From positions 14,457 to 78,456 of the forward strand of contig SMOI01000060.1 in the NCBI GenBank assembly GCA_008000375.1: DNA of 64,000 nucleotides. The letters are read 5' to 3'. Under the pieces are notes generated by a model that worked only from the letters and a program-made list of their open reading frames with translations, was not told where the DNA came from and did not search any database. A program made the translations under genes and the position numbers. How positions within the stretch are numbered: position 1 is the first letter of the stretch; each line of letters starts with the position of its first letter. The DNA is from Poteriospumella lacustris (Eukaryota; Sar; Chrysophyceae; Chromulinales; Dinobryaceae). Below, piece by piece: positions 57,527 through 64,000 of the stretch.

Positions 57527-58964
57527 TTAGTTGTACTTCGCGGCGAACTGCAGGGCCGCATCCATCGCCGCCTGGACACGTAGATCGACTGTCGATAGAC
57601 TGGCATCCTTCGCGATCGAGCCACGCACGGTGATCGTCACCTCTAAGCCACCAGCGACGACCCCGTTCTCCACCGTCGGTACACACGCGTGTGCATTCGA
57701 CACGATCTCACCCACATAGCGCGACGACGAATAACCCGCCCCCAATTTACTGAAAATTCTCCATCGCCCATCCGCCAAGGTGGCTGGGTTCTCCACCAGC
57801 AGCGATTGCATGGTCGACGACGACTGCAGGTAGATCGCCGTGTCGGCGGTCATGCCGCCCCACCGCTGACCCGGGAACAAGCCACTCGACTCGGCGCCGT
57901 ATAGCAAATCCCGGACATCTGCCCATTCGACGCCTGGGAAGCGTAAGCTTTCTTCCATGTCCCGATGATGTACCAATCTCCGTGTCAATTCGACCGCCGT
58001 CAACGCCGAAATGCTGTTCGAGTATTTCACTGGCCAGGGGTCCTTGTCCGCTGCGCAACTGGTCGCCGTGCCCGGAGCACTGACGGTGAAGCCTAAATCA
58101 CTTGGGGTCGCTTCTCCATAATTGCCACCAAGGGTTTGATCAGAGGGGACCTGCAACCATTCGTTGAGAACGACGCTGTTGATGCGGTCGCGCCAACCGA
58201 GATCGTGGAAGTACGACGACAACGAGTTCGACGAGTAGCCCGCCGTGCTGTCGTACGAACAAATCACCGTCGCCAAGTCACCTAATTGCGTATCTGGGCC
58301 ATGTTTCCCATTGACAAAGCCTCCGCCAACGCCATACACACCGTGCGCACAGGACGTCTCGTTGGTACGCAAGTGCCCCGCGCCATTGGCCACCGCGAAG
58401 ATCTTCGAACTGTCGAACACATCGCACGGTCAACAGAGAAAAACGACGAAATGCATCGCTGGGAAGAAGAAGCACATACCTTGACCAAGTCTCGAAAGGG
58501 TCGGACGCACTGCGTTCCCCCAGACAGAAGTATTTGTGGTAGAGGGCGACGTTTTGCGGTTGGCTGGCATCTGCCACTCGCTTCGTGAGGACCATGCACA
58601 GATTGATGGCGTTATCGTTGATATACGTGGATAAAGACGATGTATCGACCTTGATATCACCGTAAAGACCGCCTCGTTGATAGTCTGGTGGTGGTTTCGT
58701 GAGCGCCGGAATAGGGCAGGTCCAGTCACGGTCTACAGCGGACGGGAAAATTTTCGCACACTTCGCATCATCAAGATACTGAAGTCCATCGCCGCACCAA
58801 TAATTGTAGTACCTGTACGCATCAAAATGAACTGTAATAAATGAATATGTCTCGATTTGACAACGGAGGCGGTCTCACCATGACGACGAATTCGCAGCCG
58901 GCGAGAAACTCGCTGTCGCTGTCACGGCGCCAACCACGAGAGCAACGATGAGAAAATACATCAT
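57527..58964 (-). CDS. Secreted serine beta-lactamase/transpeptidase-fold protein
   Basis: Three exons (58964-58879, 58812-58480, 58409-57527) give 433 aa with a signal peptide (MMYFLIVALVVGAVTATA). The C-terminal 300 residues show the layout of class A beta-lactamase-like serine hydrolases: SxxK as S139-S-S-K142 inside WSSSKIFAVA, SxN as S199-S-N201 inside TAGYSSNSLSSYF, and a KTG-like K361-L-G in WRIFSKLGAGYSSSR. The 60-residue gap between the first two motifs equals that of TEM-type enzymes; the gap to KLG is longer. A helix like the one after the omega region (SALTAVELTRRLVHHRDM) is also present. The Cys-rich N-terminal 110 residues are lineage-specific. The substrate is unknown, and activity is unproven because Thr of KTG is Leu. 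Confidence 0.6.
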
Positions 58965-58970
58965 AGTCTT

Positions 58971-58989
58971 CCTCTCTCTCTCTCTCTCT
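58971..58989. repeat. (CT)9 dinucleotide run
   Basis: On the coding (minus) strand it reads as a GAGA tract ending 6 nt before the start codon of the secreted hydrolase, so it lies in its 5' UTR or core promoter. Confidence 0.85.
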
Positions 58990-59172
58990 GTATGTAATAT
59001 CTTTTGGAAGTGAACCATGACATGCTATTTATTCATGTAGTAGACCGCAGTCCGCGAAGAAGTGCAACAACAGGCAGCGGCGGGCAGCATGTACAATATA
59101 ATACGCTATATTGAAGGACATAGTATACGATATTCTCGACCTGATATACATATGTATGTACAACAACTGTGC

Positions 59173-59225
<53 letters not shown>
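59173..59225. repeat. (ACG)n trinucleotide microsatellite
   Basis: About 17 uninterrupted ACG/GAC units. It is intergenic, so its coding potential in several frames is an artefact. Confidence 0.95.
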
Positions 59226-59369
59226 AGGAGGCCAAGTGATTGAACCGTGAATGCTAATGGCAAATACAATACCAATGAACAAAGAGCTACATCGGTGTGG
59301 CATCCATCATCACAAGAATCACAAAAGGTATCGACTGTCAGCTTCGTGGAAGGACCGGCAGTCCATGGT

Positions 59370-59379
59370 TGTATAAAAG
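59370..59379 (+). promoter_or_regulatory. TATA-like box of the YigZ/IMPACT-family gene
   Basis: TGTATAAAAG lies 48 bp upstream of the first in-frame ATG (59418). The position supports transcription starting just before this ATG. Confidence 0.45.
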
Positions 59380-59417
59380 TGTGTGGTCAAGTGAAGCCAT
59401 GGATTAAAGGCTTGTCG

Positions 59418-60200
59418 ATGCTTCTACTCTCTGTTTACTCAGCTATCACCCACCCAATGCTCAGTGGCCAACGATTAGCATATCGCATCTCAAGAGTCAG
59501 AATGAGTACAAGATCAGCCGGATCAGACGCATCGTTCTTGTCGCTGAAGAGGCCCATTCTATCGTTCACAGAGGTCATCAACAAGTCGAAGTTCATCGTC
59601 TTTGCGGGTCGGGCGCGTTCTGAGGCGGAAGCCTTCTCATTTATTGCCACCCATCGGGACGACAAAGCAACACACAATTGTTGGGCATTTCGCCTGTCCC
59701 CAAACGTTTATCGCTTCTCAGACGACGGAGAGCCGGCCGGGACAGCTGGCAAACCCATTCTGACGGCGATCGACGCATCGAAGTTGAATGAAGTGGTCGT
59801 CATGGTCACGCGTCATTTTGGGGGCATCAAACTGGGCACCGGGGGTTTGATTCGCGCATATCAAGGTAGTGCCCGCAATGCCTTGCAAGCGGCGTTGGTC
59901 GATCCGGATGCGCACCTCAGTCGCTTTTCACCCACCGTGTGCCTCATCGTATCGGTGCCGATCAGAAGCGCCTCACTACCGTATCGATTTGCACAGCAGT
60001 ATAGCGGCTCTATAAGTGAATACGAAGGAGCTCCGTTGATAGATGGTCGTGTGGATGGTGGTGCGGATGAGGACGCTGCGCTGTCGATGGCGTCGTTCAG
60101 TTGCACCGTCCCCGCGGAACACGCGGCGGCCTTTCAACTGTCGATGCAGAACGCATGCAAGGGCCAAGCCGTCTTCCACGACCTCACCATCGACAGCTAA
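59418..60200 (+). CDS. YigZ/IMPACT (UPF0029) family protein
   Basis: Single exon, 260 aa from the ATG at 59418; the next Met (59502, MSTRSAGSD) is an alternative start. The first 35 residues contain Arg and Ser and few acids and could be a mitochondrial presequence. The UPF0029 core is clear: SKFIVFAGRARSEAEAFSFI, ATHNCWAFRL, FSDDGEPAGTAGKPIL and VTRHFGGIKLGTGGLIRAY. A ferredoxin-like C-terminal domain follows, as in bacterial YigZ. The RWD domain of animal IMPACT is absent, so regulation of GCN2 should not be assumed. The biochemical role is undefined. Confidence 0.9.
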   Translation: MLLLSVYSAITHPMLSGQRLAYRISRVRMSTRSAGSDASFLSLKRPILSFTEVINKSKFIVFAGRARSEAEAFSFIATHRDDKATHNCWAFRLSPNVYRFSDDGEPAGTAGKPILTAIDASKLNEVVVMVTRHFGGIKLGTGGLIRAYQGSARNALQAALVDPDAHLSRFSPTVCLIVSVPIRSASLPYRFAQQYSGSISEYEGAPLIDGRVDGGADEDAALSMASFSCTVPAEHAAAFQLSMQNACKGQAVFHDLTIDS

Positions 60201-60583
60201 CTCGTAGACACACCATCAGTCATCATTTGTTGTTGTTGTTAATCGTTTTTACCAGTGTGTCGTGGGTGGGAAGGGGTGTGCAGTGAGCGGTTGGCTCGCC
60301 CGACGCGAGAGCGAGCCAACAGATTTTGAGAGAAACCAAAAGACCTTCGAAACAAAATCAAATGAAATCAAATCAGAGCGAAAACAAATCAAATGGTGCC
60401 AAAGCGAAGAAGCAACCGCAAATAAAACAAACTATAGAGCGAGCAACAAACAGGGAAACAAAACCGGTAGAGTAAACGCAAACAACGAAAGAGACAAAAC
60501 AACTCGGAACAGCGGCTGTAGCAACGGGGACGGGCGGGGCAAGGTGAGGCACAAGATTGGGGGGCACATCGCTGAGAAGTCGC
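60201..60583. other. Convergent 3' region
   Basis: A-rich sequence with imperfect AAATCAAAT-type repeats (about 60350-60395). Nothing coding was seen. Confidence 0.4.
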
Positions 60584-63500
60584 TCAGAAGTCTTCATTGT
60601 GATGGTTCACGGCGGGTAAACTGGTGCCACGGTCGTGATACAGACGCTTGATGAGTTCGCCTTGTTTCTTCACGTGCTTCGCCAGCTTCTCTTCGTGGTT
60701 CTTGACCCGCACCAGCTCCTCCACCACCATCGTGAATTTTTGACCCAAAAAGGCGACGGAGCGTTTCAGTTCCTCGTTGGCACGTGCGAGCTGTTCGATG
60801 GCCGCCGGTTGCTGAGACGCGTCCGCCGGGGCGGCAGCTTCCGTTGGACCTTCACTGGCCGCGATCGGTGCCTGCGATGCTGCGCGGCCATTCACAGCGC
60901 GGGACGGACGAGGGCCAGTCTCGGCGGTACGCGGTGCGTGTGGGGTGAAGCTGCTGTCGTCGACAGCTGGCGCAGCAGCGGTCGGAGCGGCATTGACGAG
61001 TTGCCGACCGGGCCGCCCAGCGCCGACCGGAGCGGTGCGCCGCCCGGCCTCGTCGGGCTGCTGAAGCACGGACACCTGCTGACGCAAACGATCGATTTCT
61101 GCGTCTTTACGACGCAAAAACTCGCGCAAGGCGGCCACATCGTTGCTGTTCAACGCCAGCGCCTGCTGCAACTGTTGGTCTGACGAGTCCTGCGGGAAGA
61201 TCGCCACGACCGGCGGCTCCGACGTCTTTGTAGCGGCGGGCGCAGGCTGCGCACGTTGAGACGACGCCTTGTTGCCACTGGCACCGTGAGAGGACACAGG
61301 GGCAGCTTGCTGAGTGAGGAATCGGATGTTGGCCCAGGGGTGCAGCACGAGCATTTCGTTGCCGGTGACGGGCGACGGCTGCAGCAGTTTGATGTCGGCG
61401 GCGGCCTGTGACGGATACAGACGCAGAATGCGACCCGGCTGCCAGCCACTGATGGGGCGCTTGCCATCGAGTTCCTGCGTCTCGACGAGAGCGCCAATAT
61501 CCAGCTCACCGATGTTGGTGGTCGTGGCAGCGCTCGCTACAACGGCGGGCTTCGGCTTCGCGGTGGCGGGTGGAGCCGCAACGGCGGCGGCCGGTGCCGG
61601 GGTACTCCTCGACAAAGCAGCTGCCGTGGCGGCGGCGGTGTTGGGTTTCGAGAAGCTGTCCATCTTCTGCACGCGGTCGGTGGGCACTTTCTTCTCGACG
61701 TCACCGTCGTCGTATACGATGTCGACGGTGAGTCCATGCGAGTGCAAGCGTTTCACGGTGCCAGCATAGTACTGGCCCTGGTTGCGGAAGTCGGCCATGA
61801 CGCGGTCACCGACGGCGTATTCACCGGGTCCGGACGGTTTCTTGTCTTTGCGATGGTGATGATGTCGACCCTGCGACTTGTCAGCACCGTTGCGCTCTTG
61901 GCTCTCGGACAAACGAGACGCGTCAGTGGCGGCAGTCGATTCGGCGGGTTTGACCACCGGATCGACCGCGGGGCGGTTGCTGTTGATTGGGCGAATACGG
62001 TCGACTGGCACACCCAATTCCTTGTCGCCATCATCATACAGGACGTCCACTGTGCCATTGCCACGCTCTTTGATCAAACGACCAGGAAACCAGACGCCTT
62101 TGCCTTGGAAATTGGCCTCGATGCGGACGCTGTTCAGAGGGATGCCACGGTCCGTCGTCTTCTTGTCCGGCTTAGACGTCGCGGCAGTGGGCGCGGTCGT
62201 GGGACGCTGCTCGTCTGCATCAAGTTCCTGAGGCACCATGCGACCGGCGGATGGCGGCGGATCGTTACGAGACGGTGCCGTACGACTGCGACTGCCCTGC
62301 GCCGGAGCTTCAGCTTCGACCGGGCGCTCAGCAGGCAACGGCGTCGTACTGCGACTGTCTTGTCGCGCGGTTGACGATCCACTCACACTGGGCTCATCAC
62401 CATGATGGCGATGGTGGCGGTGATGGTGACGATGCTTCTTCGCTCTGCCCGGCGCCGAGGTGGCCAGGTGCAGATCGCCAGCGATTTTCGTGGACAAAAC
62501 CGGCCCCGGATGGTCGTCGTGGTCGTCGCCTCCGAAGTTACCCAGTTGGTCGTCGTCGTCATCGTCGTCATTTCGGTTCTTGTCAGGTTTAGTGTCCTGT
62601 TTCTTATGGTGGCTACGGTGGTGGCCCCGGTGATGGCGATGATGGTGACGGGAGGGCGAGGCATCGGTCGACGACGCGTTGTCACCGCCGCGTCCGTTGG
62701 ACTCCGACGGGGTTGACGATGGCGTCACTCGGCGATTTTTCAACGGAGAGTCCGCAGCGGGATCCGTTGAACTTGAGGTCGCTGTAGTCGTGGACGCAGA
62801 GGACGCCGCATGGGCATTGGCCGATGCTGCGGCGCCGTCGCTGCCGGAGTCGTTCAACGGGCGCAACTTGGGCATGCGAAGCATATGCTGTGGAACGTTC
62901 TCTTCAAAGTCACCGTCTTTGTAGCGGACCGCATAACGACATTCGCCGTTGTCCAAGTGACGGATACGAGTTACGACGGCAGGGTACCAACGATTCTTCC
63001 CCTGGAAGTTGCCTTCAATCGCCGTTCCCACAGGATAGAGTGCCTCTTGTTGAACAACGGGGCCATCTCGAGGAGGATCCGCTTCCTTAGAATTGCCACT
63101 GTTGTTGCTGTGAATGCTTTTCCCAGGAATCAAGCGAACATATTCGACAGGAAGGAAGGTCTCGGCATCACCATCCTCGTAGAGAATATCGACGGTATTG
63201 CTACGCTTCGAGATACGAGTGATTGTACCAGTAAAATACTGTTTTCCACCGTGATATCGAGCCTCCACAATCATACCAAGACTGACATCGTCCACAGTGA
63301 TGTCATCGAAGCCTGATGGATTGGCGAAGACGTCGACGCTCGCCTTGTTGCTCGTCGCACTGATCTGATCGACCGAGGCGTACAATCCTCGGACGTAGTT
63401 AGGGGGAATACGATTTTCACGTGCACGATCCGTGTAAACCACGTCATAGTAGCTGTCTGGATGCACTTTGGCAATGACGGCGTATCGCCAGATGTCTTTG

Positions 63501-63862
63501 CCCTCGCGGTTAGCTTCAACTTGATCACCGACTTTGTAGGCAGAAGGGGAAGCCTGTTCATCGTTTCTACCTCCATCAGCATTGATCGATCGAATCAAAT
63601 CACGAGAGATGTCGAGCTCCTCTCCACCTTCATCAAAGGAGACGTCGTATAAACCCGTGGATTTATGGACAGCAACAATCTTGCCAACGCGATAACCGTT
63701 CGTTTTACGGTGGAAGGCCTCAACCTTCTCCCCCATTATGAACTTTCTTGGCGACTATTAACAGCAAAGTGTGAGTATGTGCCCAACAAAATGCACGTTG
63801 AATGATGACAATGGTTCACTTACATTGTTATCGCCAAATTGAGAGTTGTTGCTTCGATTCAT
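60584..63862 (-). CDS. Protein with at least six Tudor/Agenet-like repeats
   Basis: Two exons, 63862-63824 and 63754-60584, give 1069 aa. The small first exon (MNRSNNSQFGDNN) is joined by a consensus gtaagt donor and a ttaatag acceptor; otherwise the ATG at 63736 would be used. Six Tudor-like barrels follow the scheme VGxxVEAxxxG...WYxGxIxxI...YDVxYDDGD..E..VPxxxVRxI, at about residues 20-71, 86-135, 168-222, 251-308, 556-608 and 659-710; a degenerate seventh lies near 775. Between the fourth and fifth is a His-rich (RHHHRHHRGHH), Ser and Asp-rich linker. Two coiled coils occupy the C-terminus (REFLRRKDAEIDRLRQQV and VVEELVRVKNHEEKLAKHV). Such arrays bind methylated Lys or Arg or act as scaffolds; which one applies here is not shown. 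Confidence 0.8.
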
Positions 63863-64000
63863 GCCACCCTCTTGGATTTCAGATATAACAACCGATTTTC
63901 TGCAATGAAATCTAAGATCAAAGAATTTGACTATTCCATGGGTCAAAAGAAAGTGACGTGATCGTGAAGATTGTCCACCATTGTTGCATCAATCAAGCAA
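63863..64000. other. Upstream flank of the Tudor-repeat gene
   Basis: The frame stays open upstream of the chosen ATG (VVISEIQEGG), with a possible acceptor at about 63901-63902, so a further 5' exon may lie here or beyond the window. Confidence 0.3.

Larger units (their letters stand above)
58965..59417. promoter_or_regulatory. Divergent promoter region rich in simple repeats
   Basis: It contains a CT run (58971-58989) directly before the hydrolase start and a long GAC run (59173-59225). A TATA-like box for the plus-strand gene lies at 59370. Confidence 0.5.

Noticed and set aside
59062-59250. ORFs through the ACG repeat encoding poly-Thr, poly-Arg or poly-Val
   Set aside because: Microsatellite translation artefact in all frames.
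1-64000. CRISPR arrays, bacterial operons, phage or plasmid functions
   Set aside because: None seen; gene structure is eukaryotic throughout.

Overview
The window is nuclear DNA of a unicellular eukaryote with a compact, intron-rich genome. All coding is eukaryotic in character: spliceosomal GT-AG introns interrupt 18 of the 22 confidently modelled genes. By hand splicing I placed about 60 introns of 46 to 98 nt, most between 58 and 73 nt, and every multi-exon model below closes in frame. The lineage cannot be fixed by eye. A secreted EGF-like protein and a PH-domain PI4-kinase of the kinds I associate with stramenopiles and their relatives, an FAE1-type 3-ketoacyl-CoA synthase and a bacterial-type aconitase B point to a protist, possibly with algal ancestry, and not to an animal, fungus or land plant.

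Layout. 1-302 is a foldback element with 77-bp perfect inverted arms. 0.45-10.4 kb: PI4-kinase (-), propionyl-CoA carboxylase beta (+), EF-hand protein phosphatase (-). 10.9-22.3 kb: UTP21 (+), an FMRP/FXR-like tandem-KH protein (-), ribosomal protein L26/uL24 (+), a kinesin-8 type motor (-). 22.5-29 kb: a small unresolved gene and the 12-exon MON2 gene (+). 29-31.9 kb is a gene-poor island holding a 5' fragment of an 18S rRNA gene (-) and a short inverted-repeat element. 31.9-44.1 kb: aconitase B (-), an Sds3/BRMS1-like corepressor subunit (-), PRP31 (+), a four-TM protein (+), VPS33 (-), a ZSWIM2-like E3 ligase (+). 44.2-50.4 kb: a kinesin-14 type motor with a NudE-like amino-terminal coiled coil (-) and a 3-ketoacyl-CoA synthase (+). 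50.76-53.35 kb is a large palindrome whose arms each carry the same secreted EGF-like gene, tail to tail. 53.6-64 kb: a 963-aa membrane protein of unknown family (+), a secreted serine beta-lactamase-fold protein (-), a YigZ/IMPACT-family protein (+), and a protein with at least six Tudor-like repeats (-).

The genes are mostly unrelated housekeeping functions: mitochondrial metabolism (PCCB, aconitase B), ribosome biogenesis and translation (UTP21, L26), splicing (PRP31), Golgi and endosome traffic (PI4K, MON2, VPS33), microtubule motors (two kinesins), very-long-chain fatty acid synthesis (KCS). No operon-like or defence-like system is evident. The most unusual structures are the gene-converted EGF palindrome, the NudE-like/kinesin-14 combination, the mitochondrial aconitase B, the isolated 18S fragment and the secreted beta-lactamase-fold protein.
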